From NCBI GenBank assembly GCA_009917405.1, contig QZED01000015.1:1-45046 (forward strand): DNA of 45,046 nt. The letters run 5' to 3'. The first letter of the stretch is position 1; each line of letters opens with the position of its first letter. Shown piece by piece: positions 17,952 through 24,970 of this stretch. The DNA comes from a bacterium c-19 (lineage in GTDB: Bacteria; Bacillota_I; Bacilli_A; Erysipelotrichales; Erysipelotrichaceae). The notes under the pieces were generated by a model. It was not told where the DNA came from. It did no database searches and saw only the letters and a program-made list of their open reading frames with translations. The translations under genes and the position numbers were made by a program.

Positions 17952-18533
17952 CTATCTCTTTCTGCCGATATAACGACACACCTTTTTACGATACTGCAGA
18001 TACTCATTTCCAAAGGTATCTGTCAAAAAAGGCTCCTCTACACAAACGATCTGTAAATGGTACATGATGATTGTGAAAACGCTCAGAATACATAAAACCC
18101 AATGAAAGAACTGTAATAATATACCGATATACAAAAGATCAAAGCCGAGAAAAGCGGGATTTCGGCTGATTTGAAAAATACCGTCTGTTATTAATTCCGT
18201 TTTATCGGTCTTGGAAACTCCTGCTCGAAAGCTGTCACGCATTGTATATACTGCAGTGATAAATATAATTGTTCCAATAATACTTATAAGCACTCCTATG
18301 GTACGAACTACCGCGGGACTATAACTTGTTCCGATAATAATACCCACAAGATTCGCCGCAAAGACAAGCACCGCAACCAGTTTCATAGTAATCTCTATGA
18401 ATTTCACAACACCAACTTTGTCCTTTCCGATTTGATCAGTCCGTATACCCTGCTTTTTTTGACAAATCATTTTTATAAAATAGCAGCCATAGAAAGCGAT
18501 TAAGATTGCTATGGAAATTAACTTGTATTCCAT
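17952..18533 (-). CDS. Isoprenylcysteine carboxyl methyltransferase-like membrane protein
   Basis: 193 residues with about five hydrophobic segments. The C-terminal half shows the ICMT/PEMT pattern: LITDGIFQISRNPAFLGFDL (about 135-154, the region contacting S-adenosylmethionine) and EEPFLTDTFGNEYLQYRKKV near the end. Bacterial members are membrane-embedded methyltransferases of unknown substrate. It is transcribed alone from a clear promoter about 40 bases upstream. Neighbouring genes give no hint of substrate. Confidence 0.8.
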   Translation of the reverse strand: MEYKLISIAILIAFYGCYFIKMICQKKQGIRTDQIGKDKVGVVKFIEITMKLVAVLVFAANLVGIIIGTSYSPAVVRTIGVLISIIGTIIFITAVYTMRDSFRAGVSKTDKTELITDGIFQISRNPAFLGFDLLYIGILLQFFHWVLCILSVFTIIMYHLQIVCVEEPFLTDTFGNEYLQYRKKVCRYIGRKR

Positions 18534-18573
18534 TTCTGCTCTCCTTTCAGACTACGATATGCCATATGGTTCT

Positions 18574-18602
18574 ATTATACCATATCAGTTTTACAGAGTG
18601 AA
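18574..18602 (-). promoter_or_regulatory. Promoter of the ICMT-like gene
   Basis: Extended -10 TGGTATAAT (-10 hexamer at 18574-18579) with a moderate -35 TTCACT (18597-18602) 17 bp upstream; GAAAGGAG precedes the ATG. Confidence 0.65.
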
Positions 18603-18741
18603 AAGAATTCATAGTAATTCGATTTCATATGCTGAAATTTGAGCCTTACTGTCTTCGTAACGATGAAGATGTGATATTTTACATTGGCAGAATATTGATT
18701 TGGCAATGTTTCGATAAAGCTTTGAATATTTATAAGATTTG

Positions 18742-18767
18742 AAAAACCGGCTGATTCATCTGCCGGT
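18742..18767 (-). terminator. Probable pepC terminator
   Basis: On the minus strand ACCGGC and GCCGGT pair around a ten-base loop and are followed by TTTTT (18746-18742), about 95 bases after the pepC stop. The rest of 18580-18862 contains no gene. Confidence 0.65.
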
Positions 18768-18862
18768 CTCTGGTTACAATCATATATAAAGTATGAATCT
18801 ACAAGTATGGATCTACTAATCAGCTTCTCTCATTTTGAGGGTAACCGCCGATTATTATTTCG

Positions 18863-20188
18863 TCAATCAGCCAGTGTTCCCATCGGATCCCACGGTTCCA
18901 ATAATTTCGGTTCCTTTTCTAAATCGACAAGCATTTCTTTAGTTAAATATTTTTTATGAATGACACATTGATAGACAAAGCGCTCAAACCATGAATCACT
19001 GGCGATGAAATAACCGTTGTTTCCGGTTGTGGAACCCCAGCTGTTTTCAATTTTCCATTTGATCGGCTTATCGTCTACAAGATCGACACCGCTCAGTACC
19101 ATCGCATGATTCATCGTACTGTCGCGCATATCGAGAGCTGTTTCTTTATCAATACTGAAATCAAGCTCAAATGCAGCTGTGTAATCAAATGATCGATCAT
19201 CCCAAAAACCGCCTTTTTTATCATTGAATTGATTGCAGTCACTGCCGAACCATACAAGGCAGTCTGCCTTTAACTGACGTATTACTGCTTGCTTTAACGC
19301 ATCCATTTCAACATTGAGATAGCGTACAGCCTTTCCGCCGGCGTGATCTAAATATTTCACTTGGAACACTTGATGGAACGGTTTATCTTTTGTCGGAGCA
19401 TGAATCAAGCTGATATAATCCTCAAGATTCAGAGTGATTTGGTCGTGATAGAATTCCTGCGGTGTCATCTCTTTCATATGATGTACATCTCCGTCCTTAT
19501 CGGCATAGGAAAAGGCAAACGATTTAGGCGGCACACCGAAGCAGGTACATAAAAAGCCATACATCTCCTGCATTACAGCAGCTTTTAACATGATAATTTC
19601 ATCTTCTTTTTGCAGTGAAGCTAAATTTCGTACCTCTTGTGCATATCTGCGTAAGCGAGAGTTAATTAACAGATTCATCGTGGTAGTATTGGAGCTTTGA
19701 TAAGTTTCCGGCATATAATCTTTCGGGAGGATTCCGTATTTGGTCACAAGGTTAACAAACATATCCCATTGTCCCCCGTCTTGTACACCGTTGGAAACAA
19801 ACCATACATAAGTGCGATCATCGATCGGCTTGTCCTTCATCTCTATCGCCAATTCCGTAAATGTATGTATCTTTTCCAGCTTATCATAAAACGCCAAATA
19901 GTTTTGTGATAACTCAAACTGATTCATATGATTGCGCTTCGCTATTTCCTCACGCAAGATATTCAATCCGGCAAATATCCAGCAGCGTCCGCTTGTCAGC
20001 TGATCCGCAGCCGGCAGTGTCTTAATTTCAACTGAAAAATGATTTTGATTTTTCGTCATGTTTTCCTGCACCATTACGCATTGATCCAAAGGATTATTGT
20101 ATACAGCATGGCGCATCGCAGTCTGTAGCGGATTATGAATATAGGCATTGTGCCATTGATTGATTTGCTCAAATGTTAGTGTTTCCAT
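18863..20188 (-). CDS. pepC: Aminopeptidase C (bleomycin hydrolase family)
   Basis: Papain-like C1B cysteine aminopeptidase, cytosolic and normally a hexameric barrel, which trims N-terminal residues from peptides. The catalytic cysteine is in TSGRCWIFAGLN (about residue 69), the histidine in MNHAMVLSGVDL, and the asparagine in WKIENSWGSTTGNNGYF. The C-terminus ends DPMGTLAD; in this family the tail blocks the active-site cleft and leaves space for one or two residues. I chose the ATG at 20188 because GTGAGGT lies seven bases upstream; the frame stays open nine codons further. With about 441 residues it has the usual length. It stands alone and complements PepD in peptide use. Confidence 0.95.
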   Translation of the reverse strand: METLTFEQINQWHNAYIHNPLQTAMRHAVYNNPLDQCVMVQENMTKNQNHFSVEIKTLPAADQLTSGRCWIFAGLNILREEIAKRNHMNQFELSQNYLAFYDKLEKIHTFTELAIEMKDKPIDDRTYVWFVSNGVQDGGQWDMFVNLVTKYGILPKDYMPETYQSSNTTTMNLLINSRLRRYAQEVRNLASLQKEDEIIMLKAAVMQEMYGFLCTCFGVPPKSFAFSYADKDGDVHHMKEMTPQEFYHDQITLNLEDYISLIHAPTKDKPFHQVFQVKYLDHAGGKAVRYLNVEMDALKQAVIRQLKADCLVWFGSDCNQFNDKKGGFWDDRSFDYTAAFELDFSIDKETALDMRDSTMNHAMVLSGVDLVDDKPIKWKIENSWGSTTGNNGYFIASDSWFERFVYQCVIHKKYLTKEMLVDLEKEPKLLEPWDPMGTLAD

Positions 20189-20353
20189 TTCATCGACCTC
20201 ACATAGTTTTAGCATATCCCATCGTTGCGATTTTCATACCTGATCTGTGGACGGAGTAAGCAAAATGATTTGTATTTCATAGGATAATATTGAGTATCGA
20301 CACGAAATAGACAACGATTGGACATAAAATTTAAAAAATTTCATCATTTAGTG

Positions 20354-20381
20354 TTGCATTTTATTCAATTTAGTATATAAT
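20354..20381 (+). promoter_or_regulatory. tRNA-Cys/tRNA-Leu promoter
   Basis: -35 TTGCAT (20354-20359), 16-bp spacer, perfect -10 TATAAT (20376-20381), ending 23 bases before tRNA-Cys. Confidence 0.75.
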
Positions 20382-20404
20382 ATTATAGCAGTGCTTCCAT
20401 AGAT

Positions 20405-20478
20405 GGTTCCGTAGCCAAGTGGTAAGGCAATAGACTGCAACTCTGTGATCACCAGTTCAAATCTGGTCGGAACCTCCA
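20405..20478 (+). tRNA. tRNA-Cys, anticodon GCA
   Basis: 74 bases including an encoded CCA. The acceptor GGTTCCG pairs with CGGAACC, and the discriminator is U, typical of tRNA-Cys. The anticodon loop CTGCAAC gives GCA. The T arm ACCAGTTCAAATCTGGT is intact. First of a two-tRNA transcript. Confidence 0.97.
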
Positions 20479-20484
20479 GCAAAT

Positions 20485-20571
20485 GGGATCGTGGCGGAAT
20501 AGGCAGACGCAACGGACTTAAAATCCGTTGGGAGAAATCCCGTGTGGGTTCAAGTCCCACCGTTCCCACCA
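20485..20571 (+). tRNA. tRNA-Leu, anticodon TAA
   Basis: 87-base class II tRNA with encoded CCA, six bases after tRNA-Cys. The anticodon loop CTTAAAA gives TAA (reads UUA). A long variable arm and the T arm GTGGGTTCAAGTCCCAC are present. The acceptor stem GGGATCG against CGTTCCC contains a U5:U68 mismatch; the other six pairs are standard. Confidence 0.95.
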
Positions 20572-20579
20572 TTTATGAA

Positions 20580-20607
20580 TAACTCCCTGTTTAAAGGGAG
20601 TTTTTTC
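20580..20607 (+). terminator. Terminator after the tRNA pair
   Basis: AACTCCCT and AGGGAGTT pair around a short loop and are followed by TTTTTT. Confidence 0.85.
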
Positions 20608-20745
20608 ATGTTTGAAATGAATTCTGTACAGGTTCACTATAACAACGGAATAGCCATTCTTTATTTAGCTTCTCACCGTGAGTTTTTCGTCTTGTTAAAC
20701 AGCAAAGATGCCATCTTTTTCAATGACATCCTTTTATTCGAATGA
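20608..20745 (+). CDS. Possible 45-residue protein after the tRNA terminator
   Basis: An ATG at 20608 opens 45 codons (starts MFEMNSVQVHYNNGIAILYL, ends FFNDILLFE). The AAGGGAG of the terminator's downstream arm lies seven bases before this ATG and could serve as ribosome binding site. The sequence alternates hydrophobic and polar residues and looks like a small beta-rich or truncated domain; I do not recognise it. It ends a few bases from the convergent feoB stop. It may be translated from read-through of the tRNA transcript, or be a gene scrap. Confidence 0.4.
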   Translation: MFEMNSVQVHYNNGIAILYLASHREFFVLLNSKDAIFFNDILLFE

Positions 20746-20750
20746 ATTTA

Positions 20751-22847
20751 CTACATAAATAAACCGGCAATATGTGAAATCAAGAAGCAAATACTCATCC
20801 CTACTGCCGTAGGAATGACAAATGACAATGCAGTCCATTTCCAGCTACCCGTCTCTTTCTTAATTGTCCACAATGTAGTCGCACAAGGAAAATGAATGAG
20901 TGAAAACAGCATCGTGCAGACAGCGGTTACCCATGTCCATCCATTGCTTACCAACAAATCCTTTAAAGCCGTTAAGTTATCCATTTCCATCATATATGAC
21001 GATGACATATATGCCATAATTATGATCGGCACAACGATTTCATTTGCCGGAAAACCTAAGATAAACGCCAACAGAATTACTCCGTCTAGACCTAATTGTC
21101 GCGCAAACGGGTCAAGGAAATCAGAAATGATCACCAACAATGTCTGATCCTGTATCGTAATATTCGCAAACAGCCAAATTAATGCACCGGCAGGAATTGC
21201 AACACTGATTGCCCGACCGAGTACAAACAATGTACGATCAAATATAGATCGAACAATTACCTTTGCGAACTGCGGCTTGCGGTATGGCGGCAACTCTAAT
21301 GTAAACGCAGACGGTACACCTTTTAATAACGTCATACTTAAGAGACGTGATACCCAAAAGGTTAAAATAATTCCCAGTAAAATTGTCCCTGTCAACAACA
21401 ATGCCGATACAATACCGCTCCAAGGTGCTGCCAGCATACCGGCAAAAAACATCGTAATGATCGCAATCAGAGTTGGATAACGTCCGTTACAGGGGACAAA
21501 ATTATTCGTCAAGATCGCGATCAAGCGCTCTCGCGGTGAATCGATAATCCGACAACCGCTGACACCGACAGCATTACAACCAAACCCCATACTCATAGTA
21601 AGTGCCTGCTTCCCGCACGCCTTCGCTTTACGAAAATAACCATCAAGATTAAACGCTACTCGCGGTAAATAACCGAAATCCTCAAGAATCGTAAATAACG
21701 GAAAAAATATTGCCATCGGCGGCAACATGACAGATATGACCCAAGCCGATGTTTTATATACACCATCCATCAGAATTGCTCGTACTGTCTCATTCATACC
21801 GATCTCATGAAACCACGTATTCAGTTTACCTTCAAAGATATGAAAACCATCGGCCAACAGCTCGCTCGGTACATTAGCAGCTGATATTGTTATCCAGAAA
21901 ATGAGCCCCAGTAATGCAATCATCAATAATATACCCCACACCTTGTGTGTAACAATTCGATCAATTTTACGATCCTTTTCATAATAATCTGTCTGTTGAT
22001 AAGTAATACAATCATTCGCAATGTGTAAAGCTTTTTGATTAATAGCACCTACAATTGAATCCTCTAATCGATCATAAGCGCCGCAATCCTTTAGCTGCTT
22101 GATTTCCTGTTGAACAATTGTTTGAACTGCTTCTTTATTTTTAACACATTGATAGAATTGTTGATTACCTTCTAACAGTTTGATCGCAATAAATCGCTCC
22201 TGCAACTGTTTCTTTTGAATCACTTTACTGATATGAGTGATTGCCTCTTCAATCATTGACGGATAAACAACGGGTGAACGATGCATTTCCCCTTGTTTCA
22301 CCCCGCATCGCATTACAGCCTCTTTCAACTCATCTAAGCCGACAGCGCTTCGTGCACTCATTAATACAACCTCTACTCCTAAGGCTTGTTCCAGTTTTTC
22401 CTTATGGATTATGATATTTTTCTTATTAGCCTCATCACAAAGATTGGCACATACAACTACCTTATCAGTGATTTCTAAGGTCTGTAACACTAAATTCAGA
22501 TTGCGCTCTAAGCACGTGCTGTCGCACACTACAACACAAACGTCACAGGGTGAAAAGCAGATATAATCACGTGTTACCTCTTCCTCTCGAGAATGCGCCA
22601 GTAATGAATAGGTTCCCGGCAGATCAATCATTTCATGTGATTTTTGATGATGAAGAAAACTGCCGCGTGCCAGCGCTACGGTTTTCCCGGGCCAATTACC
22701 TGTATGCTGATGCATTCCTGTCAAGGCATTGAACACCGTGCTTTTTCCGACATTGGGATTGCCGATCAATGCAATGGTGTAGCCTTTATTTTCATTCAAA
22801 TAGGCTTCATTTAACTGTTCATTTACTGCCATTAGCTTACTAAACAT
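20751..22847 (-). CDS. feoB: Ferrous iron transporter B
   Basis: Main Fe(II) uptake permease: an N-terminal GTPase in the cytoplasm fused to a membrane channel. 698 residues. G1 GNPNVGKSTVFNALTG (about 29-44), G3 IDLPGTYSL, G4 ANLCDE (the usual N-x-x-D, here with cysteine), G5 around MSARSAVG. The helical regulatory part precedes the membrane domain, which begins near VTHKVWGILLMIALLG. Two Gate motifs are visible, around MPPMAIFFPLFTILEDFGYL-like and FNLDGYFRKAKACGKQ with GFGCNAVGVSGCRIIDSPRE. Start ATG with AAAGGGGG upstream. feoA ends three bases before, so this is a feoA-feoB operon; feoC was not seen. Confidence 0.96.
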   Translation of the reverse strand: MFSKLMAVNEQLNEAYLNENKGYTIALIGNPNVGKSTVFNALTGMHQHTGNWPGKTVALARGSFLHHQKSHEMIDLPGTYSLLAHSREEEVTRDYICFSPCDVCVVVCDSTCLERNLNLVLQTLEITDKVVVCANLCDEANKKNIIIHKEKLEQALGVEVVLMSARSAVGLDELKEAVMRCGVKQGEMHRSPVVYPSMIEEAITHISKVIQKKQLQERFIAIKLLEGNQQFYQCVKNKEAVQTIVQQEIKQLKDCGAYDRLEDSIVGAINQKALHIANDCITYQQTDYYEKDRKIDRIVTHKVWGILLMIALLGLIFWITISAANVPSELLADGFHIFEGKLNTWFHEIGMNETVRAILMDGVYKTSAWVISVMLPPMAIFFPLFTILEDFGYLPRVAFNLDGYFRKAKACGKQALTMSMGFGCNAVGVSGCRIIDSPRERLIAILTNNFVPCNGRYPTLIAIITMFFAGMLAAPWSGIVSALLLTGTILLGIILTFWVSRLLSMTLLKGVPSAFTLELPPYRKPQFAKVIVRSIFDRTLFVLGRAISVAIPAGALIWLFANITIQDQTLLVIISDFLDPFARQLGLDGVILLAFILGFPANEIVVPIIIMAYMSSSYMMEMDNLTALKDLLVSNGWTWVTAVCTMLFSLIHFPCATTLWTIKKETGSWKWTALSFVIPTAVGMSICFLISHIAGLFM

Positions 22848-22850
22848 ACC

Positions 22851-23078
22851 CTACCCCCTTTGTTCCACAATAATCTCACTGCTTTCACTGTCTCGCAGTG
22901 CAATTAATGTTCCCTTTATGAAATATGCTCGCATATAGCCTGACGGTGATGTATGAACCGGTTCAATTACGGTATTCGGTAAAATCCCTAAATCTAACAG
23001 TCTTCTGCGTATGCTGCCTTGAACCTTTAATTCTTTGATGATTGCTCTGGTATTCAGCTTTACCTCTTGCAAAGTCAT
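22851..23078 (-). CDS. feoA: Ferrous iron transport protein A
   Basis: A 75-residue SH3-like cytoplasmic partner of FeoB. The pattern VQGSIRRRLLDLGILPNTVI followed by ALRDSESSEIIVEQ is typical. The ATG at 23078 is preferred because GGGGG lies seven bases upstream; an in-frame ATG six bases earlier almost touches it. It leads the feoA-feoB operon and is expected to be iron-regulated; an inverted repeat lies on its promoter. Confidence 0.9.
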   Translation of the reverse strand: MTLQEVKLNTRAIIKELKVQGSIRRRLLDLGILPNTVIEPVHTSPSGYMRAYFIKGTLIALRDSESSEIIVEQRG

Positions 23079-23103
23079 AGACATTCCCCCTTGATATACC
23101 GTA

Positions 23104-23144
23104 TGTATACCTATAGAATCTGTCTATCACAAATACCCATTTGT
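23104..23144 (-). promoter_or_regulatory. feoAB promoter with overlapping inverted repeat
   Basis: On the minus strand -35 TTGTGA (23127-23132) and -10 TATACA (23104-23109) are 17 bp apart. A perfect inverted repeat, ACAAAT-4-ATTTGT (23129-23144), covers the -35. This is where a metal-dependent repressor would sit; which one (Fur-like or DtxR/MntR-like) cannot be decided. Confidence 0.5.
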
Positions 23145-23156
23145 ATCTTATGCATA

Positions 23157-23181
23157 GAAAAAGAGATGGTTTTCATCTCTT
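23157..23181 (-). terminator. Terminator of the HAD gene
   Basis: On the minus strand AAGAGATG and CATCTCTT pair around a short loop and run into a T-rich tail (TTTTTC, 23162-23157). Confidence 0.8.
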
Positions 23182-23183
23182 GT

Positions 23184-23987
23184 TCAATCGTCCTTGAGTT
23201 TAATTTGAAATCGGTTTTTGATTGCCTGTATGACACCGTCTTCATCATTGCTTGCGGTATGATAGTGAGCAAGCTTTAAAATATCCGGATGAGCATTACT
23301 CGGGGCATAGGATTCTGTGCATTCCAAAAGCATTTCATAATCATTCATAAAATCGCCGAATGCCATAATATCTTGCGGATCGATGTTTTTCAACTGTTTT
23401 AAATAGGCCAGTGCGGTTCCTTTATTCACATTTGGATTCGTAAGATCCACCCAGTGCTTCCCGCTCGTCACCATATGATACCGATCAACATGACCGCTCA
23501 GATAAGCCTTTGTATGTGTTTCACTGTCGATAGCGTCATAGATTGATATTTTACAAATCGTATCATGCTTTGCGGCTTCCATCACATCATCAACAAGCTG
23601 TAAATTGCGATAATACATACGACAGTTTTCTAAAAACTCGACATTGTTATTTTCTATATAGGCATTCTGAATACCGCAAAGCACACACCACGCATGATCC
23701 AGCTCTCGAATTCGCTGCACCGGTTCATCCAGCATATCATAGGCTATTTCATTATGATAAATACATTGCTTTCCTTCAAACATCACTGCACCGTTTTCAG
23801 CGATGAACAACATATGATCCGCATATTCTCTGAAATGATCATAAAGGTTATAATATTGTCTTCCGCTGGCAATTCCGAAACTAATATCACGTTTTTGCAG
23901 CTCGTCTAATAAAGGGAAAAGTTGCTTGGGAAGTGACTTATCGCTGTGTAGGAGTGTACCGTCCATATCAGTAAAAATATATTTCAT
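23184..23987 (-). CDS. HAD-superfamily Cof-type phosphatase
   Basis: 267 residues of the Cof/YxeH-like IIB branch, usually cytosolic sugar-phosphate or flavin-phosphate phosphatases. Motif I is FTDMDGTLLHSDKSLPK with the nucleophile aspartate at residue 7. Motif II is the serine in GIASGRQYYNL. The cap domain follows, a lysine occurs in NPNVNKGTALAYL, and motif IV is MAFGDFMNDYEML. The substrate cannot be inferred from the sequence or from neighbours. It has its own promoter and terminator. Confidence 0.88.
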   Translation of the reverse strand: MKYIFTDMDGTLLHSDKSLPKQLFPLLDELQKRDISFGIASGRQYYNLYDHFREYADHMLFIAENGAVMFEGKQCIYHNEIAYDMLDEPVQRIRELDHAWCVLCGIQNAYIENNNVEFLENCRMYYRNLQLVDDVMEAAKHDTICKISIYDAIDSETHTKAYLSGHVDRYHMVTSGKHWVDLTNPNVNKGTALAYLKQLKNIDPQDIMAFGDFMNDYEMLLECTESYAPSNAHPDILKLAHYHTASNDEDGVIQAIKNRFQIKLKDD

Positions 23988-24017
23988 TGAAAAACCGCCT
24001 TTCTGTCTGTCAGAAGT

Positions 24018-24046
24018 ATTCTAACAGTTTTTAGGATATGTGTAAA
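24018..24046 (-). promoter_or_regulatory. Promoter of the HAD gene
   Basis: -35 TTTACA (24041-24046), 17-bp spacer and -10 TAGAAT (24018-24023) on the minus strand, 31 bases before the ATG. Confidence 0.65.
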
Positions 24047-24171
24047 TGCAGATAATACTTATCGAAAGGCACTTTTATGAATACAAAAGAAAACATCTCA
24101 TCTTCGATACATTCATTCACCTATACTGTAACGCTTAACATCGCATAGGATGAAAAGAAAGGAGGAAACAT

Positions 24172-24852
24172 ATGGCTAAGGTCATTGTATATGATGTATA
24201 TACACAGGCTTTACAGGTGTATCGGCTGAATGAATCTGATCCGATGCCTTATGCCTACGGCAGAACTATGCTTGTCGGTGAGTTCAGAGGCAGCTCTGGT
24301 TCTTCAGTATTGTGGACCACAAATGCGGCTATGGAAGCATGGAATGCGACAAGAAGAACCTATGGTTCACCGATTCCTTTCCGTTATGCATTTAAACGTA
24401 TATGGGAAGGCGGACACGGACGCCAGTCGCAGCATTATGCCGGAGTAGCCTTTGATGTCGGTCAGGCGCTTTCATCAGCACAGCGCAATTGGATTTGGAA
24501 TGTTGCGAACAATCTCGGTGTGTGGAGTTATGTAGAACCGCAAAGCATGACACCGACATGGGTACACTTGGACAAACGCTATGGCAGACCTGCATGTTCT
24601 GCCGGTTATCCGGTCGTCAGAAGCGGTTCGCGCGGTATTTATGTGCTTGTGTTACAGGATGCACTGAACGCTTTAGGTTATACCACCTATACCCTCGACG
24701 GAGCATTTGGAAATAATACGCGCAACGCTTTGATTTCTTATCAGCGTAACAACGGCTTAACCGCAGATGGAATTGCCGGATGTGCAACATGGACAAGGCT
24801 TGTGAATGAAGCAGTCGGTATCGGAAAAACATCGACTGTGATTGATCCGTAA
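24172..24852 (+). CDS. M15-family peptidase with C-terminal peptidoglycan-binding domain
   Basis: 226 residues. The first about 145 carry an M15A-type zinc DD-/LD-peptidase core: SQHYAGVAFDVG gives the first histidine and the aspartate, and TWVHLDKR gives the last zinc histidine. Residues about 150-215 are a PG_binding_1 domain (GSRGIYVLVLQDALNALGY, DGAFGNNTRNALISYQRNNG, DGIAGCATWTRL). It should cut or bind cell-wall peptides. No signal peptide or membrane segment is visible, so it is either released by lysis (phage-like endolysin) or exported in another way. The ribosome binding site AGGAGG is ideal, and a strong terminator follows. A single-gene unit; no phage genes adjoin it. Confidence 0.82.
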   Translation: MAKVIVYDVYTQALQVYRLNESDPMPYAYGRTMLVGEFRGSSGSSVLWTTNAAMEAWNATRRTYGSPIPFRYAFKRIWEGGHGRQSQHYAGVAFDVGQALSSAQRNWIWNVANNLGVWSYVEPQSMTPTWVHLDKRYGRPACSAGYPVVRSGSRGIYVLVLQDALNALGYTTYTLDGAFGNNTRNALISYQRNNGLTADGIAGCATWTRLVNEAVGIGKTSTVIDP

Positions 24853-24861
24853 TAAATTCAA

Positions 24862-24906
24862 AAGACTGTTACACATGAAATCATCAGCGTGTGTAACAGT
24901 TTTTAT
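24862..24906 (+). terminator. Terminator of the M15 peptidase gene
   Basis: ACTGTTACAC (24865-24874) pairs with GTGTAACAGT (24891-24900), followed by TTTTA. Confidence 0.85.
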
Positions 24907-24970
24907 AATTATTTGAAAACATCCCTATTCCAGCTATTATTTTTACTTTAAGCTGGTAGCGAATGTTGTA

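Noticed and set aside
20542-20745. The longer frame that starts inside tRNA-Leu
   Set aside because: Its first 22 codons overlap the tRNA and terminator; only the part from 20608 has a plausible ribosome site.
24172-24852. Prophage around the M15 peptidase
   Set aside because: No integrase, holin, tail, capsid or terminase gene and no attachment repeat adjoins it.
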